This document shows positions 28,113-36,720 of a DNA stretch of 36,720 bases, in pieces. Below the pieces are notes generated by a model. The model worked only from the letters and a program-made list of their open reading frames with translations, had not been told where the DNA came from and did not search any database. The stretch spans positions 1 to 36,720 of the forward strand of contig CALMVI010000155.1 of NCBI GenBank assembly GCA_937873095.1. The letters are read 5' to 3'. The stretch's first letter is position 1. Each line of letters begins with the position of its first letter. Made by a program: the position numbers and the translations under genes. This stretch comes from an uncultured Acetobacteraceae bacterium. Lineage in GTDB: Bacteria; Pseudomonadota; Alphaproteobacteria; Acetobacterales; Acetobacteraceae.

Positions 28113-28535
28113 GGTCTTCCCCGATCCTCAGTCCGGCAACTGCGTCCGGGCCCAGGCGCCCTAGAGTGTCGCGGCAAATCGCAAGCGTGTGGTAAACGGC
28201 AGTCCCGCGGGCTCCTCGTCGGTTCACGTGCCGCCAGCCAGCTGAACGACCGCCAGAACCGGCAGGCGAGCGCAAACGACGCGGTTTGTCACGCTCGAAA
28301 TGGTGTCCCACAGCACAAACAATCTTGACGGCAGGTAGTGCCTTGAATACCGCGCGACAAACGCCACGCCGTGGGCGTCGCCCCAACGCCTGCCTGGATA
28401 CCGCGTCCGGCCTGCCGTTCATAGTTGCACTTCGGACCTACTATTTTGGTAAGGGGCAGCGTCGGGTTGCAGTGCGACCGCCACGTTCCTGGGGTTTGAG
28501 GCGACTGGCCACGCGAGCCGTGCGACGTGTTCAGG
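27909..28535. other. interval with only the small candidate gene
   Basis: 627 bases between convergent genes. Apart from the candidate at 27879-28112 (minus strand), I see no gene, repeat or clear terminator. Open frames here on both strands look like composition artefacts. Confidence 0.4.
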
Positions 28536-29735
28536 TTACGCCGCCTCGGCGGACGCCTCCGGGTTCGGCGCCAGGCCAAGCAGCTTGGCCACCCCTGCGG
28601 CAAAGGCGGGTGCGTCCGCCAGGGGTGCGAACCGGGCGCAGGCCAGCGACATTTCGCGCCAGAGCGCCTCGTCGTCCGACAGCAGGCCCATGAAACGGGC
28701 AAGGCCCTCGTCGTTGCCGGGCTCCACGACGAAGCCGTTCACGCCGTTTCGCACCAGAGTGTCCCGGGCGCCGACGTTTTCCGTGCACACCACCGGGATG
28801 TTGAGGGACACCGCCTCGTTGACGACGAGGCCCCAGGGTTCCTGCAGGCTCGGCAGGATCAGCGCCAACGCACGGGCGACGGTGCGCGACACCGCGGACG
28901 AGTCGAGGAAGCCGGCAAACACCACGCCGTCGGCCACCCCGCTGCGCTCGGCCAGGTCTCGCAGCGCCGCCTCGGTGGCACCACTGCCGCACAGCACCAG
29001 CTTGCGCGTGCTGTGTGGACGCACGTCACGGAAGCGTGCGTAGGCGCGGATTGCGGTCGCAATGTCTTTCTTGGCCACGAAGCGCGCCACCAGGACGAAG
29101 TCGCGTTCGGCATGCGCCAGACCCGCCGGAGCGAGGTCGGTATCCGCTTCTCCGCGCACCCGTTCGGTGGACACCGCCGAGTAGCCCGGCGCCAGCCAGC
29201 GCTCCGGCAAGCCGAGGAAGCGGTAATACGCCACGTGACGCTCGCCGCCGGCGATGCCGCCCGAAAACAGACGGAACACCGCGGGTTTTAGGAACTCCTG
29301 CGCCACGTGGCGTGGCCGGTCATCGAACTTGGCGTCGAGCAACGCGTAACTTGGCACGCCGCGCAACCGGAGCAGCACGAGCGCAGAGAGGATCTCCTTC
29401 TGGTCCTGGTTGCACAGGAACACCGCGCGCGCGGGGTAGCGCCTGATCACCGCGAGCGTGCGGGCGAGCTTCCGAGGCCAGGGAATGCTTTCCACCTGCA
29501 CGCCGGTGAACAGGGTATGGCGCTCGAAGACGCCGCTGCTCGGCGCGGGTTTCCAGGCATAGGTGCTGCTGCTGGCGCTCACCTCGATGCCGACAACCGC
29601 GAAACGGCCGGCGAAATATCGCGCTACCGCCTCGATGCGATCGATGTGGTAGGGCGCGAACTGCTCCCAGACGAAGATCAGCGCCGGCCGCTTTTCGCGG
29701 TCCGTGCTGCCCGCAAGACTCTGATGCTTGCTCAC
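28536..29735 (-). CDS. GT4-family glycosyltransferase (second of coupled pair)
   Basis: 399 aa. The GTG start at 29735 overlaps the stop of the upstream gene as GTGA, so translation is coupled. The frame stays open far upstream (to 30761) but that part overlaps the neighbouring gene in another frame and is not real. The N-terminal domain has [19 protein letters not shown]. The donor domain has [24 protein letters not shown] and the intact EX7E in [11 protein letters not shown], then [11 protein letters not shown]. There are no membrane helices. It probably adds a sugar to the repeat unit right after its partner. Donor unknown. Confidence 0.9.
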   Translation of the reverse strand: MSKHQSLAGSTDREKRPALIFVWEQFAPYHIDRIEAVARYFAGRFAVVGIEVSASSSTYAWKPAPSSGVFERHTLFTGVQVESIPWPRKLARTLAVIRRYPARAVFLCNQDQKEILSALVLLRLRGVPSYALLDAKFDDRPRHVAQEFLKPAVFRLFSGGIAGGERHVAYYRFLGLPERWLAPGYSAVSTERVRGEADTDLAPAGLAHAERDFVLVARFVAKKDIATAIRAYARFRDVRPHSTRKLVLCGSGATEAALRDLAERSGVADGVVFAGFLDSSAVSRTVARALALILPSLQEPWGLVVNEAVSLNIPVVCTENVGARDTLVRNGVNGFVVEPGNDEGLARFMGLLSDDEALWREMSLACARFAPLADAPAFAAGVAKLLGLAPNPEASAEAA

Positions 29736-30868
29736 GACAGCGCCATGTCTGGCTGCGCCGAATGCTCGGCAGGTGGACTGACCAGAGCCGCCCAGCGGTC
29801 CTGCACGAAGCCGCGCAAACGGTTGCGGAACACGCTGTTGTCGAACCGCATGGCGTGCGCGCGGATTGCGGCAGGGTCGTACTCCTGCGGATCGAACCTG
29901 GACAGGGTTTCGGCCAGGCAGGAGGCAGTCTGTTCGTGGAAGAAGACGCCGGTCACGCCGGACACCACGGTATCGAGCGCGCCGCCGCGTCCGTAGGCGA
30001 TGACAGGACGACCCGAGGCCATCGCTTCCAGAGGAGTGACGCCAAAATCCTCTTCGGCAGGCAGGATGAACGCCCTGCACCCGGCATAGAGCGGCCGCAT
30101 GGCGGCATCGTCGACGCGGCCCACGAAGCGCACCGTCGGGCCGGCGATGGCTTTCAGCGCCGCGGTCTCGCGTCCGTCGCCGGCAACCACCAGGTCGAGG
30201 CCGAGGCGGGTGCACGCCTCGACCGCTATGTCGGGCCGCTTCCAGCCGACCAGACGCATGAGCATCAGGTAGTAGCCACCCTCGCCATGGCCGCAGTCGA
30301 AGCGGCTGACGTCGACCGGCGGCGGGATGATGACGCTGGGCTTGCGGTAGAACTTGCTTATCCGGTCCTGCACCAGGCGGCTGGTGGCGATCCATGCGTC
30401 GGGCCGCTCGGAGGCGGCTATGTCCCACTGCCGCAGACGGGTCAGCATGGTGGACAGCGCCAGCCGCGCAGGACGGCCCAGCCGCTCGCGTTCGGCATAG
30501 CGGTGGTAATCCCACAGGAAGCGTCCGGGTGAGTGACAGTAATTCACGTGCAGCGTGTCCGGGCTCGTCAGCACGCCGTGCGCGAAACCGAACGAGCTGC
30601 CGACCACGACGTCGAAGCCGCGCAGGTCGATGCTTTCGATCGCGTTCGGGTAAAGCGGCAGCATGAGCCGGTGTTTGCTGCGCGCGAACGGCACCCGGTC
30701 CAGCCAGGAGGGACGAACATCCCATCCGGCGTAGCAATCCGGCAGGCGAGAGGGGTCCCAAAGCGGCACGAATACCGGCGCGTCCGGGTAGACCGCCTTG
30801 ATCTGCTCGAGCACCCGCTCCGCGCCGCCGTACTGGTTAAGCGCGTCGTGGACGAGGGCAACCTTCAT
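29732..30868 (-). CDS. GT4-family glycosyltransferase (first of coupled pair)
   Basis: 378 aa, beginning [20 protein letters not shown], a textbook GT4 start with the GGAE acceptor loop. [18 protein letters not shown] and [13 protein letters not shown] follow. The donor domain has [28 protein letters not shown] and EX7E in [14 protein letters not shown], then [16 protein letters not shown]. It is close in plan to WbaZ-type mannosyl/galactosyl transferases, though the sugar is not certain. Its stop overlaps the start of the next glycosyltransferase by four bases, so the two enzymes are made together. Confidence 0.92.
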   Translation of the reverse strand: MKVALVHDALNQYGGAERVLEQIKAVYPDAPVFVPLWDPSRLPDCYAGWDVRPSWLDRVPFARSKHRLMLPLYPNAIESIDLRGFDVVVGSSFGFAHGVLTSPDTLHVNYCHSPGRFLWDYHRYAERERLGRPARLALSTMLTRLRQWDIAASERPDAWIATSRLVQDRISKFYRKPSVIIPPPVDVSRFDCGHGEGGYYLMLMRLVGWKRPDIAVEACTRLGLDLVVAGDGRETAALKAIAGPTVRFVGRVDDAAMRPLYAGCRAFILPAEEDFGVTPLEAMASGRPVIAYGRGGALDTVVSGVTGVFFHEQTASCLAETLSRFDPQEYDPAAIRAHAMRFDNSVFRNRLRGFVQDRWAALVSPPAEHSAQPDMALS

Positions 30869-31125
30869 GCGCTGTTTCCATGCGTGTGGCCGACATTAGG
30901 CCGAACACCGGCGCGATGTCATCCGAAGATGTCGCCGAACGATCCGGCCGGCGCGCGAAGGTCAAGGGGCGATGGGCCGTATGTCTGGCTCGTCGCCACC
31001 CATGTGAAGGCTTTTGTTTGAATGGTCAGGCGCCGCACTATCCCGTGGCGGCCTGGCTGGTCTAGCGTGGAACGTCCGCTTGGACGGGCGCCGGTGCGGC
31101 GGAGGATACGGGGGCGACACGGACC

Positions 31126-32175
31126 ATGAACCGGCGGTTGAACGTGGTGCCGTTCGTCGATGTGGACAACATGATGAAGCTCGTGCACGCCATCGGCATC
31201 GAGCGTTTTCTGGTGGGTCTGGCCCACGTGATCGAAGCGGATTTTCGTCGTTGGCCGGCCTTCGACAAGACCGCGCGCGTCGCCTCGCACAGCGTCGACG
31301 GGGTGATCGAGCTGATGCCGACCAGCGACGGCACGTTGTACGGGTTCAAATACGTCAACGGCCATCCGAAGAACACCAGGGACGGGCTGCAGACCGTAAC
31401 CGCGTTCGGCGTGCTGTGCGACGTGTTGACGGGCTACCCTCTGCTGCTGAGCGAGATGACGATCCTGACGGCGCTGCGCACCGCCGCCACCAGCGCCCTG
31501 GCCGCGCGCGTGCTGGCGCCGGCCGGCGCGCGCACGATGGCGATCATCGGCAACGGCGCGCAGGCCGAGTTCCAGGCGCTGGCCTTCCGTGCGCTGCTGG
31601 GCGTGGACCGCCTGCGTCTGTACGACGTCGATCCGGCGGCGAGCGAGAAGACGCGCCGCAACCTGGCCGGCTTCGGTTTCGGCATCACGATCTGCGACAG
31701 CACGCAGGATGCGGTCATGGGCGCGCAGATCGTGACCACGGTGACGGCCGACAAGCAATACGCCACCATCCTGACCGACAACATGGTGGGCAGCGGCATC
31801 CACATCAACGCGATCGGCGGGGACTGCCCGGGCAAGACGGAACTGCATGCCGACATCCTGCACCGGTCGGCGATTTTCGTGGAGTACGCGCCGCAGACGC
31901 GAATCGAGGGTGAGATACAGCAGTTGACGCTGGAGCATCCGGTGACGGAGCTGTGGGAAGTCCTCGCCGGCCAGGCGCCAGGCCGGCGCAGCGCGTCGCA
32001 GATCACCCTGTTCGACTCGGTGGGTTTTGCGATCGAGGACTTCTCGGCGCTGCGCTACGTGCGCGACAGCCTGGTTCGTTATCCGATGTTTTCCGAGCTG
32101 GACCTGCTGGCCGATCCCGACGAGCCGCGTGATCTGTTCGGGATGCTGCTTCGGGCGGAGCCTTCGCTTGCATGA
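31126..32175 (+). CDS. ornithine cyclodeaminase
   Basis: 349 aa, the usual length. The family removes ammonia from L-ornithine to give L-proline, with tightly bound NAD+. GNGAQA at 142-147 is the dinucleotide site. Lys75 (YGFKYVNGHP), Arg118 (LRTAA) and Asp233 (GGDCPGKTEL) sit where the catalytic Lys69, Arg112 and Asp228 of the Pseudomonas putida enzyme are, as I recall them. That makes true cyclodeaminase more likely than the alanine-dehydrogenase or mu-crystallin relatives. It is not part of the polysaccharide pathway. An A/T-run inverted-repeat element separates it from the next gene. Confidence 0.9.
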   Translation: MNRRLNVVPFVDVDNMMKLVHAIGIERFLVGLAHVIEADFRRWPAFDKTARVASHSVDGVIELMPTSDGTLYGFKYVNGHPKNTRDGLQTVTAFGVLCDVLTGYPLLLSEMTILTALRTAATSALAARVLAPAGARTMAIIGNGAQAEFQALAFRALLGVDRLRLYDVDPAASEKTRRNLAGFGFGITICDSTQDAVMGAQIVTTVTADKQYATILTDNMVGSGIHINAIGGDCPGKTELHADILHRSAIFVEYAPQTRIEGEIQQLTLEHPVTELWEVLAGQAPGRRSASQITLFDSVGFAIEDFSALRYVRDSLVRYPMFSELDLLADPDEPRDLFGMLLRAEPSLA

Positions 32176-32189
32176 CGATCAGGCAAGGC

Positions 32190-32301
32190 CTGCTTTTTTG
32201 AAAAAAAGCAGCAAAAAACTTTCAGTCGTGCTGTCGCGGACTCGTCGACACAGCGCGCCAAGAACCAAGAGTTTTTTGGTTCTTTTTTGCAAAAAAGAAC
32301 C
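32190..32301. repeat. MITE-like element with A/T-run inverted repeats
   Basis: About 112 bases with imperfect inverted-repeat arms of about 31 bases (32190-32220 and 32270-32301). Each arm contains its own hairpin: TGCTTTTTT/AAAAAAGCA on the left and a perfect 24-base palindrome (32278-32301) on the right. The core is GC-rich. It ends 27 bases before the hydrolase ATG and could end the ornithine cyclodeaminase transcript in either direction. No transposase is encoded. Confidence 0.7.
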
Positions 32302-32328
32302 GCTTCTTTCCTGACAAGGACCACGTCA

Positions 32329-34242
32329 ATGAACCGTATCTGGTGCGCCATCGCCTGCCTCCTGACCTGCACCGCGCAAGCGCAGGAGCCGCAGAACGAG
32401 CGGCCCGCGCATTTCGTGCCGTTGCAGACGGGCTTCGACTACGCCATGCGCAAGGTCGACATACCGATGCGCGACGGGGTGAAGCTGCATGCGGTGATCA
32501 TGGTCCCCCGTGGCGCGGTGCACGCGCCGATCCTGCTGACGCGCACGCCGTACGACGCCAACGCGCTGACGGCCAACCGGCCAAGTTCGCGCATGATCGC
32601 CATGCTGGACGGCTACGACAACGCGAGCGACATCGAGTCGGGCGACGGTTACATCCGCGTGGTCGAGGACGTGCGGGGCAAGTACAATTCGGGCGGCGAC
32701 TACGTGATGAACCGGCCGTGGCAGGGGCCGCTCAACAGCAGCGGCATCGACCACCAGACCGACACCTACGACACCATAGACTGGCTGGTGCACAACATCC
32801 CCGAAACCAACGGCCGCGTCGGCATGCTCGGCATTTCCTATGACGGCTTCACCACGCTGATGGGCCTGATCCACCCGCACCCTGCGCTGCGTGCCGCGGT
32901 GCCGATGAACCCCATGGTCGATGGCTGGATGGGCGACGACTGGTTCCACCGCGGCGCGTTCCGGCAGATCAACCTGTCCTACGTGTACGAGCAGGAAGCG
33001 ACGCACGACAACGCCGAGAAATGGTGGGAGACGCATTACGACGACTACACCATGTACCTGTCGGCGGGCAGCGCGGGCGAGCTGGCGCGCACGCACGGCA
33101 TGGATCAGCTGGGCTTCTACCGCAAGCTGGTGGCGCACCCTGCCTATGATTCGTTCTGGCAGGACCAGGCCGTGGACCGCAAGCTGGCCGCAGAACCGCT
33201 GACGGTGCCGACTCTGCTGGTGCACAGCCTGTGGGACCAGGAGGACATCTACGGCGACATTGCGGTGTGGAAGGCGCTCAAGCCGAAGGACACCGACCAT
33301 CGCGTGTTCCTGGCCATGGGTCCCTGGCACCATGGCGGCGAGATCGGCGACGGCAGCATGCTCGGCGACGTGCATTTCGACAGCGACACGGCGTTGTGGT
33401 TTCGCAGGCACGTGCTGCGCCCGTTCCTGGCGCACTACCTCAAGGACGATGCGCCGCCCTTGACCATCGCGCCCGTCACCGCGTTCGAGAGCGGCACCAA
33501 CGAGTGGCGCAACCTGCCGTCCTGGCCGGCCGGATGCGAGGCCGGGTGCAGCATCACGCCGCAGAAGCTGCGCCTGACGCCCGATTTCTCGCTGGTGCTG
33601 GGCGGCGACGCAGCGGGCGGCAACAGCGCGCTGGACTACGTGTCCGACCCCGCTCACCCGGTGCCGTACCATCCGCGGCCGATGCATTACAGCGAGGATG
33701 ACGGTAATTTCTGGCACGACTGGCTGGCCGACGACCAGCGCGAGGCCAGCACCCGCACCGACGTTCTGACCCTGCAGACGCCGCCCCTGACCCAGCCCGT
33801 GCACATTGCCGGCGAGCCGGTGGCCGACCTGCTTGCGTCCACCACCGGCAGCGACGGCGATTTCGTGGTCAAGCTGATCGACGTGTACCCGGACGAGGTG
33901 CCGATCCGCCCCAGGATGAGCGGCTACCAGCTCATGGTCTCGGCCGACATCATGCGCGGCCGCTACCGGCAGGACTTGGCCGTGCCGCACCCGATCACGC
34001 CTGGGCAGGCGGTGCGCTACCGGTTCTCTCTGCCGACGGCCAACCACGTCTTCCTGCCGGGGCACCGCATCATGGTGCAGGTGCAGTCCACCTGGTTTCC
34101 GCTGGTCGACCGCAACCCGCAAACCTATGTGGACAACATCTTCCTGGCCAAGCCGGCTGACTTCAAGAAGGCGACGATCAGCGTCATGGCCGGCGGAGCG
34201 GATGGAAGCTTCGTGGAACTGCCCGTCGTGGCGGCGAAGTAG
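32329..34242 (+). CDS. exported CocE/NonD-family alpha/beta hydrolase
   Basis: 637 aa from the ATG at 32329, with AAGGA eight bases upstream. A signal peptide MNRIWCAIACLLTCTAQAQ is followed by an X-Pro dipeptidyl-peptidase S15-type hydrolase: VDIPMRDGVKLHAVI, VVEDVRGKYNSGG, the nucleophile Ser170 in GISYDG, Asp303 in LWDQEDIYGD and His335 in GPWHHGG. The C-terminal jelly-roll domain (from about 430) ends the protein, with HRIMVQVQSTWFPLVDRNPQ typical of CocE/NonD. It hydrolyses an ester or acyl/peptide bond in the periplasm or outside. Related enzymes include cocaine esterase, glutaryl-7-ACA acylase and alpha-amino-ester hydrolase. The natural substrate is unknown. Confidence 0.88.
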   Translation: MNRIWCAIACLLTCTAQAQEPQNERPAHFVPLQTGFDYAMRKVDIPMRDGVKLHAVIMVPRGAVHAPILLTRTPYDANALTANRPSSRMIAMLDGYDNASDIESGDGYIRVVEDVRGKYNSGGDYVMNRPWQGPLNSSGIDHQTDTYDTIDWLVHNIPETNGRVGMLGISYDGFTTLMGLIHPHPALRAAVPMNPMVDGWMGDDWFHRGAFRQINLSYVYEQEATHDNAEKWWETHYDDYTMYLSAGSAGELARTHGMDQLGFYRKLVAHPAYDSFWQDQAVDRKLAAEPLTVPTLLVHSLWDQEDIYGDIAVWKALKPKDTDHRVFLAMGPWHHGGEIGDGSMLGDVHFDSDTALWFRRHVLRPFLAHYLKDDAPPLTIAPVTAFESGTNEWRNLPSWPAGCEAGCSITPQKLRLTPDFSLVLGGDAAGGNSALDYVSDPAHPVPYHPRPMHYSEDDGNFWHDWLADDQREASTRTDVLTLQTPPLTQPVHIAGEPVADLLASTTGSDGDFVVKLIDVYPDEVPIRPRMSGYQLMVSADIMRGRYRQDLAVPHPITPGQAVRYRFSLPTANHVFLPGHRIMVQVQSTWFPLVDRNPQTYVDNIFLAKPADFKKATISVMAGGADGSFVELPVVAAK

Positions 34243-34286
34243 GGCTCGGCGCGGTGGGCAGCCATGCAAGGCGGCGTCGGAATTGT

Positions 34287-34313
34287 CTGGCACTCGCAAC
34301 CAGACAGTGCTAA
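34287..34313 (+). promoter_or_regulatory. CIRCE operator (HrcA site) of groESL
   Basis: CTGGCACTC, nine bases, CAGTGCTAA. It fits the CIRCE consensus TTAGCACTC-N9-GAGTGCTAA with exactly nine bases of spacing, 7/9 matches on the left and 8/9 on the right. It lies 91 bases before the groES ATG. HrcA repressor bound here would hold groESL down until heat or protein stress. hrcA is not in the window. Confidence 0.85.
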
Positions 34314-34404
34314 CACCCCGTCGAGAGCGTGGCCCTGGGCACCCATCCCGGCGCACAGCCGAGGCGGTGCCGGCTCGTTCGTAACCTATTCAGGGAGCAC
34401 AGAC

Positions 34405-34722
34405 ATGCAGTTTCGTCCTCTGCACGACCGCGTGGTCGTTCGGCGCATCACGGCCGAGGAGAAGACCAAGGGCGGCATCATCATCCCCGACACCGCGCAG
34501 GAGAAGCCGATGGAGGGCGAGATCATCGCCGTGGGCGCCGGCGCGCGCAACGAGCAGGGCCAGATCGTGGCGCTGGACGTGAAGGCTGGCGACCGGGTGC
34601 TGTTCGGCAAGTGGTCGGGCACCGAGGTCAAGCTTGATGGGCAGGAGCTGCTTATCATGAAGGAGAGCGACATCATGGGTGTCGTTGAGGGTCAGGCTGC
34701 GAGCGCTCAGAAGGCTGCTTAA
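34405..34722 (+). CDS. groES: co-chaperonin GroES
   Basis: 105 aa. The ATG at 34405 has AGGGAG seven bases upstream; an in-frame ATG at 34264 lies upstream of the CIRCE site and is not used. [12 protein letters not shown] starts the protein. The mobile loop [18 protein letters not shown] contacts GroEL, and [19 protein letters not shown] and [12 protein letters not shown] are family-typical. Seven copies form the lid of the GroEL cage in the cytoplasm. It is followed by groEL after an unusually structured 146-base gap. Confidence 0.97.
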   Translation: MQFRPLHDRVVVRRITAEEKTKGGIIIPDTAQEKPMEGEIIAVGAGARNEQGQIVALDVKAGDRVLFGKWSGTEVKLDGQELLIMKESDIMGVVEGQAASAQKAA

Positions 34723-34855
34723 GGCAAGGGGCTTTGCCCCTTGACCCCATTGGGGCCAGTCGGCCCCAAACCCCATTTATTATCCCGCGGCCCCAATGAA
34801 ATGGGGTCTGGGGCCGACTGGCCCCAGCGGGTCGAGGGCAGAGCCCTCGCCTTTC
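34721..34855. repeat. long inverted repeat between groES and groEL (structured repeat copy B)
   Basis: Two arms of about 57 bases, 34721-34778 and 34799-34855, match as inverted repeats at most positions, separated by about 20 bases. Each arm is itself made of the GGGGCTYYGCCCC hairpin, ACCCC, and the stem TGGGGCC/GGCCCCA. In RNA it would fold into one long hairpin or two clusters of smaller ones. It ends 13 bases before the groEL ATG, and could lower groEL translation, protect the mRNA or attenuate transcription. Confidence 0.85.
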
Positions 34856-34859
34856 TTAG

Positions 34860-36573
<1,714 letters not shown>

Positions 36574-36626
36574 GCAAAACAAAGAGCTAGAGCCTGTGAA
36601 GTGAACGCAAGTGAACGGAACATGCT

Positions 36627-36720
36627 CTAGAGCAGATCGCGTTCAGGTGAGATCACCTGAACGCGTGACTCTGCTTGCGGAAACAACGGGCTGGACCATG
36701 AGCGGTGAGCCGATGCGAAC
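36627..36720 (-). repeat. REP-like element, copy IV, inverted and cut by the window end
   Basis: CTAG at 36627-36630, AGCAGA, then module 2 as a 13-bp perfect stem (36638-36650 with 36653-36665) and TCTGCT. The linker has GAAACAAC, and module 1 begins with CCATGAGCGGTGAGCCGATG. Read on the minus strand it is module 1, linker, module 2, the same order as copy I. The end of module 1 lies outside the window. Confidence 0.8.

Noticed and set aside
28536-30761. A 741-codon open frame spanning both coupled glycosyltransferase genes
   Set aside because: Only the part from 29735 down is glycosyltransferase-like. The rest reads the neighbouring gene in another frame and is Arg/Ala-rich noise, and the GTGA overlap at 29732-29735 gives the real start.
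31058-31068. TGGTCTAGCGT, shared with the edge of repeat copy I (2284-2294)
   Set aside because: An 11-base match is expected by chance in a window this size, and no module stem accompanies it.
32326-34356. A 676-codon minus-strand frame opposite the hydrolase gene
   Set aside because: Shadow frame of GC-rich coding DNA: Arg/His/Val/Gly-rich, no domain, while the plus strand has signal peptide and catalytic motifs. The same holds for other long antisense frames, for example at 34959-36389 and 4390-5838.

Overview
The window is GC-rich, alphaproteobacterial DNA. Three things point to the Rhodospirillales, most likely the Acetobacteraceae: the codon usage, a CIRCE-controlled groES-groEL pair, and palindromic intergenic repeats (a GGGGCTYYGCCCC type, an A/T-run hairpin type and a CTAG-bounded REP-like type) of kinds I associate with that family. 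The placement is inferred from composition and gene content; no rRNA gene is present to confirm it.

Layout. (1) 303-7640, plus strand: an outer-membrane DUF1302 protein, a secreted YCF48/BNR-like protein and an MMPL/RND permease form a probable envelope transport module; the last two overlap as GTGA. A methyl-accepting chemotaxis protein follows. (2) 7641-8308: gene-poor. (3) 8309-30868: a large exopolysaccharide locus. It holds UDP-glucose dehydrogenase, a fused Wzz/BY-kinase, a GT4 glycosyltransferase, a Wzy/ligase-like protein, two acyltransferase-3 proteins, a GT4-like and a GT2 glycosyltransferase, a Wzx-like flippase, two tandem clan GH-A-like exported proteins, UDP-glucuronate decarboxylase, a polyprenyl-phosphate sugar-1-phosphate transferase and a translationally coupled GT4 pair. 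(4) 31126-34242: ornithine cyclodeaminase and an exported CocE/NonD-type hydrolase, separated by a MITE-like element. (5) 34287-36527: CIRCE-groES-groEL, with a very long inverted repeat between the two genes.

How the genes fit together. The phosphotransferase would load the first sugar on undecaprenyl phosphate. Five glycosyltransferases would extend it. Ugd and Uxs in series would supply UDP-glucuronate and UDP-xylose. The acyltransferases would decorate the chain, the Wzx-like protein would flip it and the Wzy-like protein polymerise it. The Wzz/BY-kinase would set length and drive export. The two GH-A-like proteins may trim or modify the polymer in the periplasm or outside. No Wza-type outer-membrane exporter or Wzb-type phosphatase is visible, so the locus probably continues or is completed elsewhere.

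The most unusual structure is in the repeats. A two-module palindromic element occurs at four places, whole or in part. It and a third hairpin type are bounded by CTAG, and that CTAG supplies the TAG stop codon of three unrelated genes. A second repeat family keeps its hairpins while the stem sequence changes in a compensatory way.
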